Assembly (NCBI GenBank): GCA_029261925.1
Contig: JAJDAJ010000028.1
Location: 23,600-87,599 of the forward strand
Direction: 5' to 3'
Length of the DNA: 64,000 nucleotides
Source: Deltaproteobacteria bacterium
GTDB lineage: Bacteria > Myxococcota_A > UBA9160 > SZUA-336
Part shown: positions 25,891 through 33,508 of the stretch, in pieces
Numbering within the stretch: position 1 is the first letter of the stretch
Layout: every line of letters starts with the position of its first letter
Program-made: the position numbers and the translations under genes
The notes under the pieces: model-generated
What the model saw: the letters and a program-made list of their open reading frames with translations, nothing else
What the model was told of the DNA's origin: nothing
Databases searched by the model: none

Positions 25891-27303
25891 TTGAGCGCGC
25901 GCCGCCCCAGTCTGTCGATCGGAGCGAAGCTGACGCTTCGCTACACGCTCGCCGTGACCGTGACGATCACGGCCGTCGCGGCCTTCGTGTACACGCAGGT
26001 CGTGAGCCGCATCAACGGGGAGGCGCGGCTCGTGCTCGAGGTGCAGGCGCAGGAGCTCGCCGCGGACTACCGCGCGCATCTCGCGAGCGGCCCGGCCGCC
26101 GAGGCACTCGCGCAGCTCGCGGAGCACGGCCGGCGCTCGCTGCTCCACGACCCCGGTCTGGGCCTGGGCATCGAGCTGGTCGGCGCGGACGGTCGGCGTC
26201 GGCTGGCCGTCGGCTCGCTGCGTGGCGATGCGCCCCCCGTGTCGCGCGCGGTGCTCGACGGTCGCACGCCCGAGCTGCTGCGCGCCATCAACCTGGGCCG
26301 CGACCGGCCGTACCTCTCGCTCGCGGTCCGGGTTCCCGACGGCGCGCTGCGCGTGGCGATGGATACCGCGCGCTACGCCGACAACGTGCGACACGTTCGC
26401 GACGTGTTCCTGCTGGCGCTTCCCTTCGTGCTGGCGGGGACCGCGCTCTCGGGCTGGCTCCTCGCTCGCGGGAGCCTGAGACCCATCGCCCGCATCACCG
26501 AGACGGCGCGCCGGATCACGGCCGCGAACCTGGGAGAGACGGTGCCCGAGGCGGGCTCCGGAGACGAGCTCGACCGGCTCGCCGAGACCCTCAACGACAT
26601 GCTCGCGCGCATCCGCGATGGGCTCGATCGCATGCGCCGTTTCAACGGGAACGCGGCGCACGAGCTGCGGACCCCGCTGACCGCGATCTCCAGCCAGATC
26701 GAGGTCACGCTCGAGAAGTCGCGAGACCGCGAGGAGTACCGTGAGGTCCTCGCCAGCGTCCTGGAGAGAACCCGGCACATGTCCGCGTCGGTCGATGCCA
26801 TGCTGCGCATGGCGCGCGTGGAGGCCGGGATCGACCCGGACCAGCTCCGTCCACTCGAGATCGCGGGCGTCCTGGAGACGGTCGCCGAGTTCTTCGAGCC
26901 GCTGGCCGAGGAGTCCGGCATCCGCCTGCGGCTGACCGACGCGCCCGACGCGACCATCGTCGGCGATCCGGCCTGGCTCCACCAGCTCTTCTCGAACCTG
27001 GTCGCGAACGCGCTGCGGCACACGCCAGCTGGCGGGCGTGTGGAGCTCCGGGCGTTCCCGGAGGACGGTGGAATCCGCATCATCGTCGACGACACCGGAC
27101 CGGGAATCGAGCCCCGGCAGCTCGAGCGCATCTTCGATCGCTTCGAGCGGGCGGGGGCGACCGCGAGCGGCGGAGTGGGGCTCGGGCTCCCCATCGCGCG
27201 CGAGATCGCGCGCGCACACGGTGGGCACATCGACGTCGAGAGCACGCCGGGGGCGGGAGCGCGATTCGGTGTCTGGCTGCCAGGCGGCCCGGTGGCGGCG
27301 TGA
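25891..27303 (+). CDS. Sensor histidine kinase (two transmembrane segments, HAMP, HisKA, HATPase)
   Basis: This 470-residue kinase starts at TTG 25891 with GGAG 4 nt upstream. Transmembrane segments fall near residues 17-38 and 173-192, enclosing a periplasmic sensor of about 135 residues. A HAMP linker follows, then the phospho-acceptor His257 in NAAHELRTPL, the N box NLVANALRHTP (369-379), DTGPGI (401-406) and GVGLGLPIA (428 on). The sensor domain is not recognisable. It overlaps the response regulator start by 4 bp (GTGA), so the two form one signalling unit. The neighbouring porin and PstS-like genes suggest an envelope or nutrient signal, by inference. Confidence 0.9.
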   Translation: MSARRPSLSIGAKLTLRYTLAVTVTITAVAAFVYTQVVSRINGEARLVLEVQAQELAADYRAHLASGPAAEALAQLAEHGRRSLLHDPGLGLGIELVGADGRRRLAVGSLRGDAPPVSRAVLDGRTPELLRAINLGRDRPYLSLAVRVPDGALRVAMDTARYADNVRHVRDVFLLALPFVLAGTALSGWLLARGSLRPIARITETARRITAANLGETVPEAGSGDELDRLAETLNDMLARIRDGLDRMRRFNGNAAHELRTPLTAISSQIEVTLEKSRDREEYREVLASVLERTRHMSASVDAMLRMARVEAGIDPDQLRPLEIAGVLETVAEFFEPLAEESGIRLRLTDAPDATIVGDPAWLHQLFSNLVANALRHTPAGGRVELRAFPEDGGIRIIVDDTGPGIEPRQLERIFDRFERAGATASGGVGLGLPIAREIARAHGGHIDVESTPGAGARFGVWLPGGPVAA

Positions 27304-27980
27304 AGATCCTGTACGTGGAAGACGATCCGACCGCGCGCAGCTACATCCGCAAGGGACTGCAGGAGCACGGCAACGTGGTCGACGTGGCGGAGAGTGGCGA
27401 CGACGGGCTCGAGAAGGCCGCGATCGGTGCCTACGACCTGCTGCTGCTCGACGTCGGGCTTCCGGGCATGAGCGGGTTCGAGCTGCTGAGGCAGCTCCGG
27501 GCCGTGGGGGATTCGACGCCGGTCCTGGTGCTCTCGGCCCGGGGGGAGGTCAGCGATCGGATTCGCGGACTCAACCTGGGCGCCGACGACTACCTGCCCA
27601 AGCCCTTCGCGTTCGCCGAGCTCCTCGCCCGCATCCAGGCGATCCGGCGTCGCGTCGTCACTGGCCCCGCCGATCCGGTCCTGCGCCTGGCCGATCTGGA
27701 GCTCGACGCCGGGGCGCACCGCGTCCAGCGGGCCGGTCGCGTCGTCGCGCTCACGCGCAAGGAGTTCGTGCTCCTCGAGTACCTGATGCGCAACGCCGGC
27801 CAGGTGCTCTCCCGGACCATGATCACCGAGAAGGTCTGGGACTACGGCTTCGACTCGCACTCGAACGTCATCGACGTTCATATCGCCCACCTGCGCCGGA
27901 AGATCGATCGCGACTTCGAGCGGAAGCTGCTGCACACGGTCAAGGGCGTGGGATACGTGCTCGAGGAGCGCGAGCCTTAA
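27300..27980 (+). CDS. OmpR/PhoB-family response regulator
   Basis: This 226-residue regulator has receiver residues D8/D9 (YVEDDP), phospho-acceptor D51 (LLLLDVGLPG), S79 and K101 (YLPKPF), then a winged-helix DNA-binding domain (RVVALTRKEFVLLEYLMRNAGQVLSRTMI, VIDVHIAHLRRKID). Its GTG start overlaps the kinase stop. Its TAA stop lies within the first unit of an 11-bp repeat array, suggesting that the protein controls the downstream T_hemolysin cluster and, through the copy at 25831, its own operon and the porin. Confidence 0.92.
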   Translation: MKILYVEDDPTARSYIRKGLQEHGNVVDVAESGDDGLEKAAIGAYDLLLLDVGLPGMSGFELLRQLRAVGDSTPVLVLSARGEVSDRIRGLNLGADDYLPKPFAFAELLARIQAIRRRVVTGPADPVLRLADLELDAGAHRVQRAGRVVALTRKEFVLLEYLMRNAGQVLSRTMITEKVWDYGFDSHSNVIDVHIAHLRRKIDRDFERKLLHTVKGVGYVLEEREP

Positions 27981-28014
27981 TCCGGCCTTCATTCGGGATT
28001 CACGCCGCGCTCAT
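27977..28014 (+). promoter_or_regulatory. Four-unit direct repeat with exact 11-bp period upstream of T_hemolysin
   Basis: Units start at 27977 (TTAAT), 27988 (TTCAT), 27999 (TTCAC) and 28010 (CTCAT). Each is 11 bp from the last, i.e. on one face of the helix. The first overlaps the TAA stop of the response regulator gene, and the array ends 40 bp before the T_hemolysin ATG. Tandem 11-bp half-sites are the standard architecture for OmpR-family regulators; a PmrA-type box has a similar TTAA half-site. Confidence 0.6.
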
Positions 28015-28054
28015 CTCCGGATCCGATGTTCTCGCCAGGAATCCGGAGGCGGCG

Positions 28055-28726
28055 ATGCAGGGCAGGGCGGGATCGGGAGGTCGGTGTGCTCGGGAGCTCG
28101 AGCTGGTCCCCGGATGGGGAGCGGCGCGGGCCCGGCTCGACGGCTTCATACGCGAGCGCTTCTGGCGCTGCCACGGGGCGCGTCCGGCGAGGCTGCTGGA
28201 CGGCCTGCTGGGAATCGCCGGCGATGGCGGACAGCTGATCGGTGCGGGCGGCCTGAGCCTGGCCGGCCACTCCGCTCCGCTGTTCCTCGAGGCGTACCTC
28301 GACGAGCCGGTCGACCGCTGCGTGTCCCGGGCGGCGGGGCAGCCGGTCGAGCGCACCCGGCTCGCCGAGATCGGCAATCTGGCCGTGGACCGGCGGGGCA
28401 CCGGCGTGTGGATGATGGCGGCGCTGGCCGCGCATGCCGGGGGCGCCGGGCGGACCTGGGGAGTCTTCACGGCCACCACACCCCTGCGGCGCCTGTTCGA
28501 GCACGTGGGTGCGCCCCTGCTCGTGATGGATCCGGCGGATCCCGCGCGCCTGCCGGTGGGGGAGGCCGCGCGCTGGGGCTCCTACTACGACACCGATCCC
28601 CGCGTCTGCGCCGCGCCGACGGCGGACTTCGTGGCCGCGGCGCGGGAGCGCTGGCCGGAGCTCGCCTCGCTGTGCGACCGCGCCCGTCGGATGGCGGGGA
28701 GCGGGCAGGCCGAGTGCGCCGCGTGA
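28055..28726 (+). CDS. Thermostable-hemolysin family protein (GNAT-like)
   Basis: This 223-residue protein matches the T_hemolysin family (PF12261): RLAEIGNLAVDRRGTG, AGRTWGVFTATTPLRRLFEHVG, and WGSYYDTDPRVCAAP are its conserved blocks. The name comes from Vibrio delta-VPH, but the fold is GNAT/acyl-homoserine-lactone-synthase-like, so an acyltransferase role is plausible. Starts at ATG 28055 with GGAGG 5 nt upstream. It overlaps the next gene by 4 bp (GTGA) and leads a five-gene operon. No signal peptide or membrane-active segment is seen, which argues against a secreted toxin. Confidence 0.82.
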   Translation: MQGRAGSGGRCARELELVPGWGAARARLDGFIRERFWRCHGARPARLLDGLLGIAGDGGQLIGAGGLSLAGHSAPLFLEAYLDEPVDRCVSRAAGQPVERTRLAEIGNLAVDRRGTGVWMMAALAAHAGGAGRTWGVFTATTPLRRLFEHVGAPLLVMDPADPARLPVGEAARWGSYYDTDPRVCAAPTADFVAAARERWPELASLCDRARRMAGSGQAECAA

Positions 28727-30150
28727 CCGGGGGCAGCCCGATCTGGTCGTCGATCCAGAGGGTCGCCGGGTCTCACGCCGCCGCGGTTGCGGTGCGAGGC
28801 GCGAGCGGTCCAGGGCTCTCGTACGCGGGGCTGATCGCGGAGGTCGAGCGCGCCGCCCGGGTCCTGCGCGCGTCCGGTTCGCGGCGGCCCGGTCTGCTGG
28901 CCGACAACGGCATCGACTGGATCGTCTCGGACCTGGCCTGTCTGACGCTGGGTCTGCCGTGTGTTCCGCTCCCCGGGTTCTTCAGCGACGCACAGCTCGC
29001 CCATGCCGCGAGCAGCGCCGGTCTCGATGCGGTGCTGACGGACGACCCCGACCGCGCCGGTCGCGTGCTCGACCTGCGCCGGGACGCCGGGACCCGGGTC
29101 CGTGGCCTGTCGCTGCTGCGGGGAGCGCCGGGGACCGGCCCCGCGCTGCCCGCACAGGTCAGGAAGCTCAGCTTCACCTCGGGAACCACGGGATCGCCCC
29201 GGGCCGTCTGCCTGCCGGAGCGATCCCTCCGCGCGGTCTGCGGCTCCCTGGCGCAGGTCACGGGGGCACGGCCCGGCGACCTGCACCTCTGTCTCCTCCC
29301 GCTGTCGATCCTGCTCGAGAACGTGGGCGGCGTGTACCGGACCCTGACGACGGGAGGAAGCGTGGTCGCGCCACCGCTCGCGGACGTCGGTCTGCACGGC
29401 TCCTCGGAGCTCGAGCCGGGGGTGCTGCGCGCTGCCCTGCGGCGCGTCCGCCCGGCGTCGGCGATCGCCATGCCCGAGATGCTGCGTGCGCTGACCGGTG
29501 ATGCCGCCGCGGCCCTCGGAGCGGGCCGCTGGATGCGCTTCCTGGGCGTGGGGGGCGCGCGGGTTCCGGTCCCCTGGCTGCGCGATGCGCGGACCGCGGG
29601 GATTCCCGCCTACGAGGGCTACGGGCTGTCCGAGGCGGGATCGGTGGTGGCCCTGAACTCGCCCGGACACGACGCGCCGGGCAGCGCCGGTGAGCTACTC
29701 CCGCACTGCGAGGCGCGCGTCGACCCGACCGGGCAGCTCCACGTGCGCGGCGCGCTCGCCCTGGGCTACCTCGGCGTCGACGGATTCTCGCCGCTGCCCG
29801 GAGACGAGGGGTTCTATCCGACGGGCGACCTCGCCCGGCTCGAGGGGAGCCGCGTGTACATCGAGGGCCGCTGCTGCCGGCGCATCGTCACCACGTTCGG
29901 CAGGAACGTGAGCCCCGAGTGGCTGGAGACGGAGCTCCTCGAGCATCCGGAGATCCGGCACGCCACGGTTTCGGGCGACGGCCGGGCGTCGCTGTCCGCG
30001 GTCCTGTCCGGGGATCCGGGTGCACTGTGCCGGATCGACGCGCACGTGCGCGAGCTGAATCGCCGGCTTCCCGACTACGCACGCATCACCGAATGGCGGC
30101 TCGCGGGTCCGGGAGCCTCCACCACAGGAGAGACCGATGCCCTTTCATGA
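28723..30150 (+). CDS. AMP-binding (ANL superfamily) acyl-activating-like protein
   Basis: This 475-residue protein has the ANL motifs: LSFTSGTTGSPRAVCLP (P-loop A3, with Arg in place of the usual final Lys), AYEGYGLSEAGSVV (A5), YPTGDLARL (A7) and GRNVSPEWLE (A8). The C-terminal A10 segment, normally PKTxTGKI, reads ASTTGETDALS, so the catalytic Lys appears to be lost. It may therefore bind or thioesterify a preformed acyl-AMP, or be inactive. It overlaps the T_hemolysin gene by 4 bp and the next gene by 14 bp. Probable substrate is a fatty acid, by analogy with the operon. Confidence 0.82.
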   Translation: MTGGSPIWSSIQRVAGSHAAAVAVRGASGPGLSYAGLIAEVERAARVLRASGSRRPGLLADNGIDWIVSDLACLTLGLPCVPLPGFFSDAQLAHAASSAGLDAVLTDDPDRAGRVLDLRRDAGTRVRGLSLLRGAPGTGPALPAQVRKLSFTSGTTGSPRAVCLPERSLRAVCGSLAQVTGARPGDLHLCLLPLSILLENVGGVYRTLTTGGSVVAPPLADVGLHGSSELEPGVLRAALRRVRPASAIAMPEMLRALTGDAAAALGAGRWMRFLGVGGARVPVPWLRDARTAGIPAYEGYGLSEAGSVVALNSPGHDAPGSAGELLPHCEARVDPTGQLHVRGALALGYLGVDGFSPLPGDEGFYPTGDLARLEGSRVYIEGRCCRRIVTTFGRNVSPEWLETELLEHPEIRHATVSGDGRASLSAVLSGDPGALCRIDAHVRELNRRLPDYARITEWRLAGPGASTTGETDALS

Positions 30151-30805
30151 CGTCCTGGTCGAGCAGACCAAGCGCGAGCAGGAAGCCCTGCTGGAGATCC
30201 CGTTCGTGCGCAGCGCGCTCGCGGGCGAGATCTCGCTGGATGCCTACGTCGCGTTCCTCACACAGGCCTACCACCACGTCCGGCACACGGTGCCGCTGAT
30301 GATGGCGACGGGCAGCCGCCTGCCGCAGCGGCACGCGTGGCTGCTGGATCCGATCTGCGCATACGTGCAGGAGGAGAGGGGCCATGACGAGTGGATCCTC
30401 GAGGACATCCGGGCGTGCGGCGCGGATCCCGGCGCGGTGCGCGGCGGCACGCCCGACCTCGCCTGCGAGCTGCTGGTCGCGTACGCCTACGACGTCGTGC
30501 AGCGCCGCGGACCGCTGGGCTTCTTCGGGATGGTGCACGTGCTGGAGGGAACCAGCGTGCGGGCCGCCTCGCAGGCCGCGGACCGTCTCCAGGCCCGGCT
30601 CGGTCTGGGAGCGAGTGCCTTCACCTACCTGCGCAGTCACGGCGAGCTGGACCGCGAGCACGTCGGCTTCTTCGCGGCGCTGATGGACCGCATCGAGGAG
30701 CCGTCGGATCAGCGCTGGCTGCTGCACTGTGCGCGGCGCTTCTTCCGGCTCTACGGAGACGTCTTCCGGGGCCTTCCCCTGGTGCTCGCCGGAGAGGACC
30801 GATGA
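30137..30805 (+). CDS. TenA/heme-oxygenase-like diiron oxidase (HDO) family protein
   Basis: This 222-residue all-helical protein starts MPFHDVLVEQTKREQ. Candidate metal ligands are E80 and H83 (EERGHDEW), E137 (HVLEGTS), and H168, D172 and H175 (SHGELDREH). This E-x2-H, E, H-x3-D pattern is that of heme-oxygenase-like diiron oxidases such as UndA, which turns medium-chain fatty acids into terminal alkenes. Annotation pipelines often call such proteins TenA regulators; no thiaminase or DNA-binding feature is seen. It sits between an acyl-activating-like protein and an SDR, so oxidation of an acyl substrate is the working hypothesis. Confidence 0.8.
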   Translation: MPFHDVLVEQTKREQEALLEIPFVRSALAGEISLDAYVAFLTQAYHHVRHTVPLMMATGSRLPQRHAWLLDPICAYVQEERGHDEWILEDIRACGADPGAVRGGTPDLACELLVAYAYDVVQRRGPLGFFGMVHVLEGTSVRAASQAADRLQARLGLGASAFTYLRSHGELDREHVGFFAALMDRIEEPSDQRWLLHCARRFFRLYGDVFRGLPLVLAGEDR

Positions 30806-31623
30806 AGCTCGACGGGAAAACGGTACTGATCACGGGGGGCGCGTCGGGGATCGGCGGGGCGACGGCGCACGAGCTGGCGGCGCGTGGCGCGCGGCTGCTC
30901 CTGCTGGGGCGTGATGCCAGTGCGCTGGCCAGGGTGGCCGACGAGCTGCGGGAGCACGGTGCCGCGATCCGGACGATCGTGCACGATCTCGACGACCTCG
31001 ATGCGCTCCCCACCCTCTGGCAGGGGCTCGCGTCGGATGGCGATGGCCCGGACGTTCTGATCAACAACGCGGGATGCATGAGCTTCAGCCCGATCGAGCG
31101 GGAGTGCACCGCGGACACCGAGAAGCTCTTTCGCGTCAACGTCCTCGCGCCCCTGGTCCTCTGCCGCGAGGCCGCGGCCACGTATCGTGCCCGCGGTGGT
31201 GGTCACATCGTGAACGTGGGCTCGATCTTCGGCTCCATCGGCTTCGCGTACTTCGCGACCTACTCCGCGTCGAAGTTCGCGCTGCGGGGCTACTCCGAGG
31301 CCCTGCGCCGGGAGCTCGCGCCCGCCGGCGTGCGCGTGACGTACGTCGCGCCGCGAGCGACGCGGACGCGCATGGCCGACGCCTTCGGGCGCATGGCCGA
31401 GGCGGTCGGCATGGCGCTCGATCCGCCCGAGCTCGTGGCCCGGCGCATCGTCCGGGCCGTCGAGCGAGACGCACGCGATCGCTACCTGGGCTTTCCCGAG
31501 AGCCTGTTCGTGCGCGTCAACGCGCTGATTCCGCGGCTGGTGGATCGCGCGCTGCGCGACCAGAACATCAGGACGCGCCCCTTCGCCGAGGAGGCTGCGG
31601 CGCTGCGAGGGAGCTGCCCATGA
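30802..31623 (+). CDS. SDR family oxidoreductase of the T_hemolysin cluster
   Basis: This 273-residue classical SDR has TVLITGGASGIGGATA, INNAGCMS, and the catalytic NVGSIFGSIGFAYFATYSASK (Ser, Y-x3-K). Its ATG 30802 overlaps the HDO stop by 4 bp, and its stop overlaps the DoxX start by 4 bp. The C-terminal part is longer than in simple SDRs and has an amphipathic segment (PESLFVRVNALIPRLVDRAL), similar to membrane-associated fatty-acyl or retinol SDRs. Probably reduces or oxidises the cluster's acyl intermediate. Confidence 0.87.
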   Translation: MKLDGKTVLITGGASGIGGATAHELAARGARLLLLGRDASALARVADELREHGAAIRTIVHDLDDLDALPTLWQGLASDGDGPDVLINNAGCMSFSPIERECTADTEKLFRVNVLAPLVLCREAAATYRARGGGHIVNVGSIFGSIGFAYFATYSASKFALRGYSEALRRELAPAGVRVTYVAPRATRTRMADAFGRMAEAVGMALDPPELVARRIVRAVERDARDRYLGFPESLFVRVNALIPRLVDRALRDQNIRTRPFAEEAAALRGSCP

Positions 31624-31991
31624 TCGCCTGGCTGACCTCTCCGTGGATGGGCCCGGTCGCGCTCGGCCTGCGCATGGTCGTGGGGCTCTTCTTCGTGTGG
31701 CTCGGCTGGAAGGGGCTGTCGGGCGACCCGCAGACCGTGGCCGACTACCAGCGCTGGGGCTACCCGGTCGGCTTCCGGATGCTCGTCGCCGCGGGCCAGG
31801 TGCTGGGCGGACTGGCGTTCATGGTTCCGCAGACGTCTCTCTGGGCCGGGGGGATGCTGCTGGTGATTCTCCTGGGCGCGCTGGCCACCCACGCGCTGCA
31901 CGATGCGCCCGTGACCCTGGTCTCGCCCGCCGTGTTCGCGCTGGCGGTGCTGCTGGCGATCGCCCCGGGCCTGCTGGGGCGGCCCGGGTAG
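31620..31991 (+). CDS. DoxX-like four-helix membrane protein
   Basis: This 123-residue protein has four hydrophobic segments (LGLRMVVGLFFVWLGWKGL, MLVAAGQVLGGLAFMV, WAGGMLLVILLGALATHAL, VSPAVFALAVLLAIAPGLL), the size and topology of DoxX/DoxD family proteins. Start ATG 31620 overlaps the SDR stop. Last gene of the T_hemolysin operon. DoxX proteins are associated with quinone or redox systems, so an electron sink for the preceding oxidases is possible but unproven. Confidence 0.78.
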   Translation: MIAWLTSPWMGPVALGLRMVVGLFFVWLGWKGLSGDPQTVADYQRWGYPVGFRMLVAAGQVLGGLAFMVPQTSLWAGGMLLVILLGALATHALHDAPVTLVSPAVFALAVLLAIAPGLLGRPG

Positions 31992-32041
31992 GACGCGCGG
32001 CTCGCCCACTCGTATATGATCGCGGGACAGGAGGAGCCGCG

Positions 32042-33496
32042 ATGACCGAGCCCCGCCGATCCGGCGTCCGCGAGCGCATCGACCACCCCATCATCGACTC
32101 GGACGGTCACTTCGTCGAGTACTTCCCGGTGGTCGCCGAGCACCTGCGGAACGTGGGCGGCAGCGACATGGTCGAGCGCTTCCAGGCTGCCTGGAACCGC
32201 ACGCACCTGAGCCACGACTGGTACGAGCAGACCCCGGCCGAGCGCCGCGACGCGCGCACGGTGCGTCCGGCGTTCTGGAACGTGCCCACGCGCAACGCCG
32301 ACGACTTCGCGACCGCGCTGCTCCCCGAGCTGCTCTACGCGCGCCTCGATGAGATCGGCCTCGACTTCGTCGTGCTGTACCCGGGCCTCGGACTGATCGC
32401 GCCCGAGCTCGACGAGGACGAGGTGCGCCAGGCCACCTGCCGGGCGCTCAACGAGATGTACGCCGAGTGCTACATGGACCACCCGGACCGCATGACGCCG
32501 GTCGCGGTCATCCCGATGCACACGCCGGAGGAGGCGATCGCCGAGCTCGACCACGCGGTCGGCGCGCGCGGCTTCAAGGCCGTGGTCATGCCGAGCTACA
32601 TCGCTCGCCCGATCCCGAAGATCGAGCGCGAGGCGCCCGGCGCGTCGCGCCACGCGTGGTGGGGCGACAGCTACGGGCTGGACAGCCAGCACGACTACGA
32701 TCCGGTCTGGCGGCGCTGCCAGGAGCTGGGCGTGGTGCCCTCGTTTCACTCCAGTGCCATGGGCTGGCACGGCCGCGAGTCGATCTCGAGCTACGTGCAC
32801 AATCACATCGGGCACTTCGCGGCGGCGCAGGAGGCGCTCTGCCGCTCGCTGCTGCTCGGCGGCGTGACGCGGCGCTTCCCGGGGCTTCCGTTCCTGTTCC
32901 TCGAAGGGGGGGTCGGCTGGGGCCGCGGGCTGCTCGCCGATGCGATCAGTCACTGGCGCAAGCGCAGTCGCCGGGGGCTCGACGCCTACGACCCCGCCAA
33001 TCTCGATCGCGAGCGCCTGGCGGAGCTCTTCCGGCGCTACGGCGGCAAGATGGTCCGCGACGTCTCCATCGACGACGGGGGCGAGGTCTACGAGATCGTG
33101 ACCGGGAGCGACGAGGATCCCGAGACCGTGGACGAGTTCCGCCACTGCGAGATCGAGGGGGTCGAGGACTTCCGCAAGCTGTACGCCGAGCCCTTCTACT
33201 TCGGCTGCGAGGCCGACGATCCGGTGACCGCGTCGGCCTTCGAAGCGAAGGCCAACCCGCTTCACGTGCGCCTGAACGCGGTGCTCGGCTCCGACATCGG
33301 GCACTGGGACGTGCCGGACATGGCGCGCGTGCTGGAAGAGATCTGGGAGCCGGTGGCCGACGGTCTTCTGAGCATGGAGGACCTGCGCGACTTCACCTTC
33401 GCGAACGCCGCCTGGCTGTGGACGCGCCTGAGCCCGGAATTCTTCCGCGGCACGAAGGTCGAGAAGGACGTGGACCGGCTGCTGGCGAGTGCCTGA
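32042..33496 (+). CDS. Amidohydrolase-2 family protein
   Basis: This 484-residue TIM-barrel hydrolase starts at ATG 32042 after GGAGGAG. PIIDSDGHFVEY carries the D-x-H metal motif; PSFHSSAMGWHG, LFLEGGVGWG and VLGSDIGHWDVPD (Asp ligand) are the later conserved loops. It is about 90 residues longer than the members at 1322 and 43962 and seems to belong to the same COG2159 expansion. Single gene between the DoxX gene (50 bp upstream) and the convergent GMC gene (12 bp downstream). Chemistry could be hydrolysis or decarboxylation. Confidence 0.85.
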   Translation: MTEPRRSGVRERIDHPIIDSDGHFVEYFPVVAEHLRNVGGSDMVERFQAAWNRTHLSHDWYEQTPAERRDARTVRPAFWNVPTRNADDFATALLPELLYARLDEIGLDFVVLYPGLGLIAPELDEDEVRQATCRALNEMYAECYMDHPDRMTPVAVIPMHTPEEAIAELDHAVGARGFKAVVMPSYIARPIPKIEREAPGASRHAWWGDSYGLDSQHDYDPVWRRCQELGVVPSFHSSAMGWHGRESISSYVHNHIGHFAAAQEALCRSLLLGGVTRRFPGLPFLFLEGGVGWGRGLLADAISHWRKRSRRGLDAYDPANLDRERLAELFRRYGGKMVRDVSIDDGGEVYEIVTGSDEDPETVDEFRHCEIEGVEDFRKLYAEPFYFGCEADDPVTASAFEAKANPLHVRLNAVLGSDIGHWDVPDMARVLEEIWEPVADGLLSMEDLRDFTFANAAWLWTRLSPEFFRGTKVEKDVDRLLASA

Positions 33497-33508
33497 GCCG
33501 CCGCCGGG

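Noticed and set aside
28055..28726. Secreted hemolysin toxin
   Set aside because: The family name is historical; no signal peptide or pore-forming segment is present and the gene sits in an enzymatic operon.
30137..30805. Thiaminase or TenA transcriptional regulator
   Set aside because: The E-x2-H, E, H-x3-D ligand pattern fits a diiron oxidase; there is no thiamine gene or DNA-binding motif nearby.
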